Source: G020354785 sp964461435 | GTDB taxonomy: Bacteria > Bacteroidota > Bacteroidia > Bacteroidales > UBA10428 | Assembly (NCBI GenBank): GCA_964461435.1 | Contig: CAYWUI010000001.1 | Span: 62,001 to 126,000, forward strand | Length of the DNA stretch: 64,000 nucleotides | Direction: 5' to 3' | Part shown: one piece after another, positions 9,413 to 17,915 of the stretch | Layout: every line of letters begins with the position of its first letter | Numbering within the stretch: position 1 is the stretch's first letter | Program-made: the position numbers and the translations under genes | The notes under the pieces: model-generated | Database searches by the model: none | Seen by the model: only the letters and a program-made list of their open reading frames with translations | What the model was told of the DNA's origin: nothing

Positions 9413-11203
9413 TTATTCATTAAGTATGCCCATTTGCTTCATTAGCAGGGTAGCATTCATCTTTTTTGTAATACCATCAGTCAGTTTATAATCAAACAAT
9501 ATTTCTGAACCGTTAATTTCCACTTCAAAGCATTTATTTTTAATGTTTGCAGGGAATTTCTTCTCATATTTTGCCAGTTCCATATCGTGTGTTGCGATAA
9601 CACCGGTTCCGCTCAGGTTTATAAGTTTTTTGAGTATTGCTTTTGAACCTTTTTGTTTATCCGCAGAGTTGGTTCCTTTAAGAATTTCATCAAGAAGGAT
9701 AAATATATCTTCTTTCCTTTGAAGTTTGTCAATCAGCTCTCTAAGGCGTTTCAATTCGGCATAAAAATAAGATTCATGTTTTTGAAGCGAATCACTTGTC
9801 CTCATACTTGTAAAAAGATTGAAGACTTTGAAATCGAATTTTGATGCACATACAGGGGCGCCACACATTGCAAGTACGAGATTTACACCCAGGGTCCTGA
9901 GAAATGTGCTCTTGCCCGCCATATTGGCTCCAGTAATAATCACAAATTCAGTTTTATTCAAAATTGAGAAATCGTTTGTTATCCTTTCACGGGAGTCAAT
10001 TAAGGGATGGCCCATATCTTTGGCGCTGATAACAATGCCAGTTGCAGGTGATGGGAAAATATGGCCCGGAAAGTTGAAATGAAAATTTGCCAGGCTTGAC
10101 AGGGCATCAAACTCTGCCATTACATCAAACCATTTGGAAATTTTATCGCTGTATTTGAGCTTCCATTTTTCCAGCCGGATAATGCACTGAATATCCCAAA
10201 GCAGGATGCCGTTAAGCAGGACTCCGGCCAGCAGGTTAAGGCGGTTATCAAATGCCGAGACAACAGCAGCAAGTTTGTTAATACTTTTGTGGGCTGAAGT
10301 ATGACCGTACCTGAGATTATTCTGCAGGCCCAGCAATATCCGGGATTTGAATTCTTCATTTTCGATGCAGGCAAAAAGCCTGTCAAATTTTCTTAGTATC
10401 TCAAGTCTTTTGCCTATTATTGAGTGAATAGCGTTATTATACCTCAGCCTTAGTGCGGTTATTAAAAGCTGCAACAGGAATAAAAGAATAAAAAAATCAA
10501 TAAATACAGGAAAAATTATACCTGTAATCAACGCTGAAACAGTAAACAGAGGCAGAAGCAAGGCAAGTATTTTAAAAATAACCTTGCTGTTGTAACAGGG
10601 TGGTTCAATGAGCCATTCATTTATTTTATTCATGTCAGCTTCAGATTCATCATATTGTTTCCCTGCCGCAAAAAAGTCCTGCCTGCAGTCTATCATGGCG
10701 GATAGTTCTTTCACGGACTCCTGCCTGCTTATAATAAGTTCCCGCGTCGTACCGGGAGTATTGAGCCACAGTGCCAGTTTATCGCTGCCGGCCCTGGTAG
10801 ACGTTCTGTTTAAAAATTGAAAAAGAGAGCCATCACCAAAAATATCCAGGTCAAAGCTATATGGATGTGAGGTACTTATATATTCATTGCCGCTGCCAAA
10901 CTGGCCATATTTGTAATTAAGGGCATTTATTTCATTATTGCTTATGTCAATTAAGCTTTTAATATGATTTTTTCTTTTATTCTTTTTTAAAAAACCTTTT
11001 ACCTCGGCAGCGAAGGCAAACAGGATAATAACGCATCCGGTTACTGCCAGTATTATGGAAAATTTAAGAACATAAATAAGCATGACTATAGCCATGGTAA
11101 ATGTAACCAGCCTGGCAAATGACAATAAGTTTATGACTTTAACAACGGAGTCAAGGCCGGCATTTAAATTTTTAACTCTTTCCTTATAAAATTTTTCCTT
11201 CAT
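9413..11203 (-). CDS. Membrane-anchored MutS-like ATPase
   Basis: This is a 596-residue protein from the ATG at 11203; a TTG five codons upstream is a less likely start. Two hydrophobic helices lie near the N-terminus (about residues 30-65), and two more occur near the middle. The C-terminal part is a MutS domain V ATPase: Walker A TGANMAGKSTFLRT, Walker B FILLDEILKGTNSADK and the helix segment GVIATHDMELAKYE. The MutS mismatch-recognition and connector domains are absent, so it is not canonical MutS. Similar proteins are widespread in Bacteroidota and annotated as MutS-related. The role is unknown; DNA or nucleotide-linked work at the membrane is only a guess. Confidence 0.87.
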   Translation of the reverse strand: MKEKFYKERVKNLNAGLDSVVKVINLLSFARLVTFTMAIVMLIYVLKFSIILAVTGCVIILFAFAAEVKGFLKKNKRKNHIKSLIDISNNEINALNYKYGQFGSGNEYISTSHPYSFDLDIFGDGSLFQFLNRTSTRAGSDKLALWLNTPGTTRELIISRQESVKELSAMIDCRQDFFAAGKQYDESEADMNKINEWLIEPPCYNSKVIFKILALLLPLFTVSALITGIIFPVFIDFFILLFLLQLLITALRLRYNNAIHSIIGKRLEILRKFDRLFACIENEEFKSRILLGLQNNLRYGHTSAHKSINKLAAVVSAFDNRLNLLAGVLLNGILLWDIQCIIRLEKWKLKYSDKISKWFDVMAEFDALSSLANFHFNFPGHIFPSPATGIVISAKDMGHPLIDSRERITNDFSILNKTEFVIITGANMAGKSTFLRTLGVNLVLAMCGAPVCASKFDFKVFNLFTSMRTSDSLQKHESYFYAELKRLRELIDKLQRKEDIFILLDEILKGTNSADKQKGSKAILKKLINLSGTGVIATHDMELAKYEKKFPANIKNKCFEVEINGSEILFDYKLTDGITKKMNATLLMKQMGILNE

Positions 11204-11229
11204 TTTAAAATATTTCAATTTCCCCGTAT

Positions 11230-12006
11230 TTAAAGTTCCATGGCCATAACATTAAATACAACTTTTTTGCCAGGGTAGTAACTGCCGGAAGAATCAAAAT
11301 ACCATTTCCACTTTTTCTTATTTTTTGGCCGCGGCAGATCTGTCAGGATAAGGTCTCTCTTAAAGTCGAATGTACCATCCTGATTATAGATTTCTTCTTC
11401 ATAATCGGTAATAAGGCAGGATTTGCCGGGGATAAGGGAATCGATATGTAATTTTTGTATTCTCTTTCTAAGGTAATTGAGCTCATTGTCTTCATAGATC
11501 CCGTATTTTTTTAAATACTCAGCAAGTAACATATCAAGTTGGTTCAGTATATTCAATGAAATAATATAATCCGGTTGCTGCACAAATTTTAGACCCTGCA
11601 ATTCTATTTCATTCAAGTCCCCCTTAGTCCTGTTTTTTTTGTACTCTTTAACATGGTTGTATACTGATAATATTCCTCCACCGGAGATGTCCCTGATAAT
11701 TAGTTCCATATTATCATATTTTTTGATCTTATGTTTTATTTGCGGCGGGTGGCTTATATCAAGAAGCATGACTCTTTTAATGTTTTTTGCCATATATTCC
11801 AGGGGTACGTCCAGGAGCCATCCGCTGCCGAGGACTGCGACTGATTGGGGCTTTTTATTCCCAAGGCAGTTAATTATATACTCTTTTGTTTTTGCAAGGT
11901 GATTTTCCCAGGCTCCTTCCTCGTTTATATATCTTCCTAAAATACCTCTCTGATCAGAAAAGTAATTCATTTTGCGCAGAATCTTTACCGGAATAGCCGG
12001 GATCAT
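11230..12006 (-). CDS. Unknown protein with a Rossmann-like glycine motif
   Basis: I do not recognise this 258-residue protein. It is soluble, with no signal peptide or membrane segment. VAVLGSGWLLDVPLEYM (about residues 56-72) followed by RVMLLDISHP looks like the first two strands of a SAM-binding or dinucleotide fold, so a divergent methyltransferase is possible. The C-terminal part is rich in lysine and tyrosine (PRPKNKKKWKWYFDSSG). It lies 26 bases upstream of the MutS-like gene on the same strand and may be co-transcribed with it. Confidence 0.75.
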   Translation of the reverse strand: MIPAIPVKILRKMNYFSDQRGILGRYINEEGAWENHLAKTKEYIINCLGNKKPQSVAVLGSGWLLDVPLEYMAKNIKRVMLLDISHPPQIKHKIKKYDNMELIIRDISGGGILSVYNHVKEYKKNRTKGDLNEIELQGLKFVQQPDYIISLNILNQLDMLLAEYLKKYGIYEDNELNYLRKRIQKLHIDSLIPGKSCLITDYEEEIYNQDGTFDFKRDLILTDLPRPKNKKKWKWYFDSSGSYYPGKKVVFNVMAMEL

Positions 12007-12035
12007 TATTTTTAATATTAAGTTAGAGAAAAATA

Positions 12036-12069
12036 ATATTATAAGGATTAAATATAAACCTTATAATAT
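12036..12069 (-). terminator. AT-rich hairpin, probable terminator or dyad operator
   Basis: ATATTATAAGG (12036-12046) and CCTTATAATAT (12059-12069) are perfect 11-bp inverted arms around a 12-base loop. Read on the minus strand the stem is followed by TATTTTTC, which fits a factor-independent terminator for the lipoprotein gene ending at 12169. It also lies just 30 bp before the next leftward start at 12006, so an operator role is possible. Confidence 0.45.
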
Positions 12070-12168
12070 GATGTTAGGAAAAGTATATAATAATAATTAA
12101 TAAAATTTTCAGAGAAGAGTTAAAAGCTTCCTTCTTATAATTGTTGAAAAGGGATAAGCAGATTTATA

Positions 12169-12627
12169 TTAATGAGTATAAGTTTCTGTAAAAGTATAAG
12201 ATGAAATAGTGTCATACCAACTTATATGGCTCATTATAAGTTCATTTTTATTTAAACTTATAATGGCATATTCATTTAAATATTCTAAGATCCCGGTATA
12301 AAGATATTCTTCATGATCATCGAATGCCCAGATACCTAATTCATATACTTCATTAGCACTTTCACTACATTTGTTGGTCCCCTCGTCTATTATATATGTG
12401 CCACATTCATTAAAATGCCAGATATCATCTTTTTCACACGGGTACATTGCTGCATACCAATCCACAATAGTTCCTCCCTCATATACAAAAGGCGGATTTA
12501 CAGTACTTGCTGATAAGATCCATGGAGCGCGGCATAGTAACTCGGTGTTTGATAATTCTTCATCCTTATTGCATGAAGAAAGGCCGATTATATTAATAAT
12601 GGTCAGGAACAGTATAATTTTCTTCAT
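12169..12627 (-). CDS. Small lipocalin-like lipoprotein
   Basis: This 152-residue predicted lipoprotein has a signal peptide ending in a good lipobox, GLSSC (Cys19). The mature part contains the pattern W..SAST, W.F...GTY, ELGIW.F and SLNKNELIMS. This alternation of beta strands resembles the lipocalin-like domains common in Bacteroidota lipoproteins. No enzyme motif is seen and the function is unknown. It is a single gene, with 151 bases to the MBOAT gene and 162 to the next leftward gene, and no clear promoter. Confidence 0.75.
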   Translation of the reverse strand: MKKIILFLTIINIIGLSSCNKDEELSNTELLCRAPWILSASTVNPPFVYEGGTIVDWYAAMYPCEKDDIWHFNECGTYIIDEGTNKCSESANEVYELGIWAFDDHEEYLYTGILEYLNEYAIISLNKNELIMSHISWYDTISSYTFTETYTH

Positions 12628-12779
12628 TCTTCAGGGTTTAATTTTAAGTAAAGATATAAATTTTTTAAAATGTGAATATTTATGAATTATAATTTTAAAT
12701 TGTTTTTATGTTTTCGGGGTGTTTAATATTAACTGACTTTGGAGGTGCCGGGTTACAGGTTAATATAATTTGAGAAGGC

Positions 12780-14969
12780 TCAGAACTGGAAGTAGATGAA
12801 AGGCTGCAGCTCTGCTGAAAGGGACTGGTATATGATAAACACAACGACGGTGCAGATGATCATTTTTAACCATATAGGTGTATTAATAAACCAGTCTCTG
12901 TATTTGACCTTTGTGTTTTCCGGTATCCAGTGTACAAATAACGCGAAAATCATAATGACAAGCACTTTCCAGTAGCTTGATATCATTTGTGGTACCATAT
13001 TTAAATTAAAACTTGAACTAGCCTGTGTAAGCAGGTCGTAAGTGCCTTTCATAGATTCGCCTCTGAACCATATTCTTGTAAAGGTGATAAAGTTAAAAGT
13101 CAGAAAAATACCCCAGAAATGGACTAAGAAGGGAGTTTCGGTTTGATTTTTAATAACATGAAGCAGCCAGCTCAGAATCCAGAAGAAGGTAACAGTTAAC
13201 CATAGGATAACAGGAGCTGAATGACTGCCTGAGGCTATTGTTATAATTGCTCCTGTTAAGCTTGCCAGCAATGGTATCAATCCCCATTTACGTAATACAC
13301 TGTAACTAAAAATATAATACCCTGAAGCTCCCAGGATAATAAAAAATGCAATTAATAAATAAGGATTATACGTATTATTCAATCCGCTTATATAAGTTAC
13401 TGCAATTGAGAATACGGATAAAAGGAATATGCTCACTGCCACGTTTAGATATATTTGAGAGTTTCCTTTTTCAACTGCCCATTTAATTTTCCATACAAAA
13501 TAGCTGATGAACCATATTACATTCAGGGCTATCCATATAATGACGCTGTATGATTCAGACCACACGGATATTATGTTATTCATGAATGGTCCGCCCGGTT
13601 CAGCCGCGATATTTAGTTTATTTAGCAGGAAGGTTAACAAGGCAGTGAAATTAAGTACAGAAAATATTATCCACCGTCCAATTTGCGAATTTCTCTTCCA
13701 GAACTTATATACGACGACGCCAATGCCGTTCAGCCCTCCCCATATTACGAACATCCAGCTGGAACCGTGCCACAGTCCTCCCAGAAGCATTGTCATCATT
13801 ATATTGATATTGGTACTTATAGTTAGGCGCAGGCCGGGAAAGATTCTTGTCAGTATCCAGATAAGCAGAATTATGCCGGCAAACAGTGGGGCCAGCCACA
13901 GCTTGCCTGCAAGAAGAATAACAAAAATGAGTATTGATGAGAGGCTGAGGTAAGTGAAAAGTGAGCCTCGCCTGTTTCCTCCCATTGGTATATACAGGTA
14001 GTCCTTAAGCCATGACGAAAGTGAAATATGCCAACGCTTCCAGAAGTCACCACAATTTTCAGCCTTGTAGGGAGAGTTAAAATTTTTGGGCAGGTAGAAG
14101 CCCAGCAGGAGTGCTACGCCAATGGCTATGTCAGTATATCCTGAAAAATCACAATAAACCTGTATGGAGTAACCGTAGAGGGCTATAAGATTTTCAAAAC
14201 CCGTATATGTTATCGGGTCGGCAAATACCCTGTCAATGAGGTTTACTGCGATGAAATCGCCGACAAACATTTTTTTTGTCAGCCCTTTCAGGATAAGATA
14301 CAAACCAAGTCCGAATTCATATTTAGATAAGGAATATTTCTTATAAAGCTGGGGAATGAACTGCGATGCCCTGACAATTGGTCCGGCAACAAGCTGGGGA
14401 AAGAATGAAACATAGAATCCAAAGTCAGCTATACTTTTAACAGGCTTTACTTTTTCGAGGTATACATCGACGGTATAACTTATTGTCTGGAAAGTAAAAA
14501 ATGAGATGCCTATAGGGGGAAGTATTTTGCCAAGGTCAAAATGTGTGCCCAGTAAAGCATTAGACCACTTGGCTGCATGAGTGACAACTTCAAGATTAGT
14601 ACTGAAAACAGCATTGATAGTCTCGGTAAAAAAATAGTCATACTTGAAAAAAACCAGCACGCCAAGGTTCAGCAAAACACTCAGTGCTACATACAATTTC
14701 TTTGCCAGCGGGTAGCGGGTTTGAAATATTGCTTTACCTAAGAAAAAGTTGGATGTAGTGGAAAAAAGGAGAATAAAGAAAAAGAGGCCTCCTGTTTTAT
14801 AGTAAAAGAACAAACTTACCAGGAAGAGATAAGCGTTTCTCAGGGCATTTTTTTTATAAATAAGAGAATATATGGCGAGAACAACAGCATAGAAACCCCA
14901 GAAGTACAGGCGGGTGAAAAGCAACGGTGATTCCTGATCATAGAGAAATATGTTTTTTAAGGTTTCCAT
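12780..14969 (-). CDS. MBOAT family O-acyltransferase with a large membrane insertion
   Basis: This 729-residue polytopic membrane protein is related to AlgI, DltB and PatA. The MBOAT core is clear: PPIGISFFTFQTISYTVDVY (about 151-170), the conserved WKRWHISLSSWLKDYLYIP with His314, and LLGGLWHGSSW with the catalytic His401. The usual C-terminal segment FITFTRIWFRGES appears only after about 200 further residues of mostly hydrophobic helices (about 430-630), so the protein is far longer than the usual roughly 480-520. The enzyme should move acetyl groups across the membrane for O-acetylation of a polymer. The two SGNH proteins just upstream are the natural partners, as AlgJ/AlgX or PatB are elsewhere. 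Alginate-like exopolysaccharide or peptidoglycan are both possible substrates. Confidence 0.9.
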   Translation of the reverse strand: METLKNIFLYDQESPLLFTRLYFWGFYAVVLAIYSLIYKKNALRNAYLFLVSLFFYYKTGGLFFFILLFSTTSNFFLGKAIFQTRYPLAKKLYVALSVLLNLGVLVFFKYDYFFTETINAVFSTNLEVVTHAAKWSNALLGTHFDLGKILPPIGISFFTFQTISYTVDVYLEKVKPVKSIADFGFYVSFFPQLVAGPIVRASQFIPQLYKKYSLSKYEFGLGLYLILKGLTKKMFVGDFIAVNLIDRVFADPITYTGFENLIALYGYSIQVYCDFSGYTDIAIGVALLLGFYLPKNFNSPYKAENCGDFWKRWHISLSSWLKDYLYIPMGGNRRGSLFTYLSLSSILIFVILLAGKLWLAPLFAGIILLIWILTRIFPGLRLTISTNINIMMTMLLGGLWHGSSWMFVIWGGLNGIGVVVYKFWKRNSQIGRWIIFSVLNFTALLTFLLNKLNIAAEPGGPFMNNIISVWSESYSVIIWIALNVIWFISYFVWKIKWAVEKGNSQIYLNVAVSIFLLSVFSIAVTYISGLNNTYNPYLLIAFFIILGASGYYIFSYSVLRKWGLIPLLASLTGAIITIASGSHSAPVILWLTVTFFWILSWLLHVIKNQTETPFLVHFWGIFLTFNFITFTRIWFRGESMKGTYDLLTQASSSFNLNMVPQMISSYWKVLVIMIFALFVHWIPENTKVKYRDWFINTPIWLKMIICTVVVFIIYQSLSAELQPFIYFQF

Positions 14970-15031
14970 CCGGTTATTTTATTATATAAACAGGATTTGA
15001 GTTACAGGCTGTCAATTAGTTATTTCCGTTT

Positions 15032-16294
15032 TTAATGATGATCATTATTTAATTTTTTATCTATATGGTTTTCATATGCTTTTAAAAACGCGTTAAAGAA
15101 TAAATCACCCTTAAAGAGGTAACCGTTCCTGTTAAAATGTATCTTGTCCCTGCTCATCAGTCCGTTTAAGTACCATGCATAAGAGGAATTAAGTCCTCCC
15201 ATGATTGTATAAAAATCCCATACCCCATAATTATTATCTCTGGCAATATCAAAAATAATATTTTTCATTTTTTCTGTATTTCTGTTTATATATCTGTTAT
15301 ACAGGTAGCTGTCATTTGGTACTGTCAGCAAAATTGCAGCCTGCGGTGCTGCATGTTCTATTAATCCCAGTAACATAAGGTAATTTGTTTTATATAAATC
15401 GGTGTTCAGTTTTCTTGTATAGCCGTCGTTTGTGCCAAGTGATATTATTACAAGGTTGGGATCAAGAGATGACAAATGCCGTGAAAAAAGGCTGCATCCC
15501 AGATAGGAATCTAACCTGGCACCATTCACGCCCACTGCATCATAAATAATTCCCGGATCATCATTTTCAAAACTAAGTCCGTATAATGTAAAATGATCCT
15601 GTATGCTGTCTGTTTTGATGAAGCAAAGCGTGAGTTCATCAATGTAATTATTGAATTCATACACGGTATAGCCCGAGGTATCATTTACTTTCACTTCATT
15701 AATAATGCCGGGATTATCCAGCATTGGTTCAAAGCTGCGGGTATCATGATTATGGTATATTTTAACCTTATTAAAATCGTAATGAACCAGGCTATCGGTA
15801 TTTAAGGTAATATGTATTGAGGCATCCGGACTATATGTGGAGATTGAGTAACCTGACAGTCCCAATGTGCAGTTTTCATCCCGCTGCGTACTTTTGCAAT
15901 AATCCCACAAGCCGTTACAGGTGACTTTAAAATTTGAAGGATTATTAGTCTTTGCTACGCTGTAAGGGAAGATAAAACCCCTTGACCCTGCCAGTCCGGG
16001 ACAAAATGTTTGCAACCGTCGCCTTATTTCATTTGTATAAACGTCTGCCTGGATGTGGGAACCGCCGATATGAACAATTCTTAGTTGTCCCTTACCACAG
16101 ATAATAAGACTGTCATATATATTAAGAATTCTTTCAAATGAGGAGCTGTCATTAAAGAATATGAAATTGTTTTTATCATATCTTATGAAACTGTATTTTG
16201 TGATTTCAAAGGGATAATATTCCTGCTGTGAATAAGATACTGTTTTAATAAAGGTAAATAACACCGGAAGTAAAAAGATGCTCTTTCTTATCAT
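15032..16294 (-). CDS. SGNH/GDSL hydrolase-like secreted protein
   Basis: This 420-residue exported protein has a signal peptide (about 1-22). It carries the SGNH blocks: block I IVHIGGSHIQAD with Ser79, block III ISLGTNDGY with the conserved Asn, and block V DKIHF with Asp383 and His386. The usual GDS is GGS here. With the MBOAT gene 62 bases downstream and a second SGNH gene 81 bases upstream, the likely job is O-acetyl transfer or removal on a cell-envelope polymer. The two SGNH proteins are paralogous but divergent. Confidence 0.85.
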   Translation of the reverse strand: MIRKSIFLLPVLFTFIKTVSYSQQEYYPFEITKYSFIRYDKNNFIFFNDSSSFERILNIYDSLIICGKGQLRIVHIGGSHIQADVYTNEIRRRLQTFCPGLAGSRGFIFPYSVAKTNNPSNFKVTCNGLWDYCKSTQRDENCTLGLSGYSISTYSPDASIHITLNTDSLVHYDFNKVKIYHNHDTRSFEPMLDNPGIINEVKVNDTSGYTVYEFNNYIDELTLCFIKTDSIQDHFTLYGLSFENDDPGIIYDAVGVNGARLDSYLGCSLFSRHLSSLDPNLVIISLGTNDGYTRKLNTDLYKTNYLMLLGLIEHAAPQAAILLTVPNDSYLYNRYINRNTEKMKNIIFDIARDNNYGVWDFYTIMGGLNSSYAWYLNGLMSRDKIHFNRNGYLFKGDLFFNAFLKAYENHIDKKLNNDHH

Positions 16295-16375
16295 AAAAAC
16301 TGACTCCCTTTAATAGCATTAATTATATTACGCATATCCGCAGAAATATTTAAATCATGGAAGATGAAACATAAA

Positions 16376-17857
16376 TTATTTTATTCCCATCTTCTCATAT
16401 TTGTCATATTCATAGATAAATGAATTATAGAACATCTGTGCTATTATCTTTGCCCCCCTGGGGTTAAAATGGACAAAGTCTTTTGCAGCCAGGGGTGGAT
16501 CGGCAAATACCCAGCTTGGCATTGAATTCTTTCCTCCCATTGCCTGGTACATATCCCAGTATGCTGCCCCGGCTCTGAATGTAGCACTTTTCATTGCATG
16601 CCTCACTTTATTAAGGTTCGGATAGGTAACATACCTGTCCTTTTCCTTAACCGACATGTCTGCAACACCAATTACAATTATCGAAACATCAGGGCATACC
16701 TGTTTTATTCTTATCAGCTGGCTGTAAAACCAATTTTCGTAAAATTTGTAATTTTCAGCTATGTAAGGCACTACATTACCTCCAAACTGCAGAATAATTA
16801 ATTTAACGTTCAATAATTTATACATTTCCTGAAGCAGCTCGCTGTCAATTTTTGTGAATACTGTTCCTGAACATCCCCTCATGGCAACATTATCGACTGC
16901 AACCCCCGATTTGCTGTCCAGTGCTATAGCGTAAATTTCGGGACTGTAGCTGCCTTTAAACTTTAATGTTATTGAAGACTGGGGTTCATTAAAGGTCCAT
17001 TTAATAACATTTAATCTATGTGTTTGCGCAATGAGGTCTGCATCGATCAGCATATTATCCTGGTAAATCTCATTTATAAACGGGGCATTATTATACCCGT
17101 AAAAAATGCGGCACTGGGTAAAATGCTTTGTGTTGCCATATGAGTATTTCGACTCTTCAAATGATATCCATGCCTGGTAATTTGATGTATCATCTGTGCG
17201 GCTGTCCGTTTGGTAAGGAGAAAATCTGCAAAAACTGCCCAGGACCCCATATCTGTTATGGATAATTGTGGAATCGCGGTCCCCATAAACTGTATACCTG
17301 TACCAGTTGCCCGAACTTTCCTGGATCATTGAAAATTTATAATCATATAACTGCGATGCTGGGACCAGGCCTATGCCCGAGCCTCCAAACCTGCTCTGCA
17401 ATTTATTTCTGATAAGGCAGGTCATCCTGTCTCCTTCAATCTGTGAATCCCCATAATGCATTATTCTGATAAGCCTGCCTGAAGTTTTCAGTCCTTTAAG
17501 TGCTTTAAATACAGGGAAAAGTACTATGTTATCACCATGGGGGTATTCAATTTTATGTATGCTTCTTATCAGGCTGTCGGCATTTGCCCTTAATGTGTCA
17601 AATTTTTCAGCATGGGTATCTCCCGGTTTTTCAACCAGCTCAGAGATCATAGAATCTGTAAGGAGTTCATTTTTGTTTATTATATCCGAAATATCAGCAT
17701 AGCGGACTCTTTTTTTTGAAAAAATATCTTTTGAAGAAAAGAACTTCAGTTTGAAATTTTTAGTGATATTAATTCCGTTCTCCGGGAAATATAAAGCTAT
17801 TGCTAATAACAGAAGGAAGACTGACAGGATAAAGAGTAATATTTTGACGGGTTTCAT
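16376..17857 (-). CDS. SGNH/GDSL hydrolase-like protein, membrane anchored
   Basis: This 493-residue protein has one N-terminal hydrophobic helix (about 6-24) that may be an anchor or a signal peptide. SGNH motifs are block I IMHYGDSQIEGD with Ser138, block III LQFGGNVV, and block V KDFVHFNPRG with Asp460 and His463. It lies between the lytic transglycosylase gene (58-base gap) and the other SGNH gene. As in alginate and peptidoglycan O-acetylation systems, a periplasmic SGNH protein would take acetyl groups delivered by the MBOAT protein. That role is inferred from the cluster. Confidence 0.85.
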   Translation of the reverse strand: MKPVKILLFILSVFLLLLAIALYFPENGINITKNFKLKFFSSKDIFSKKRVRYADISDIINKNELLTDSMISELVEKPGDTHAEKFDTLRANADSLIRSIHKIEYPHGDNIVLFPVFKALKGLKTSGRLIRIMHYGDSQIEGDRMTCLIRNKLQSRFGGSGIGLVPASQLYDYKFSMIQESSGNWYRYTVYGDRDSTIIHNRYGVLGSFCRFSPYQTDSRTDDTSNYQAWISFEESKYSYGNTKHFTQCRIFYGYNNAPFINEIYQDNMLIDADLIAQTHRLNVIKWTFNEPQSSITLKFKGSYSPEIYAIALDSKSGVAVDNVAMRGCSGTVFTKIDSELLQEMYKLLNVKLIILQFGGNVVPYIAENYKFYENWFYSQLIRIKQVCPDVSIIVIGVADMSVKEKDRYVTYPNLNKVRHAMKSATFRAGAAYWDMYQAMGGKNSMPSWVFADPPLAAKDFVHFNPRGAKIIAQMFYNSFIYEYDKYEKMGIK

Positions 17858-17915
17858 GTCGTTTCTTGCCTTTAGCTACCATTCATTTCATTACGGTTAA
17901 TTATGATAATATTAA

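Noticed and set aside
8952..9491. A 179-codon frame on the plus strand across the methyltransferase and MutS-like genes
   Set aside because: It spans two well-supported genes on the other strand and shows no family motif.
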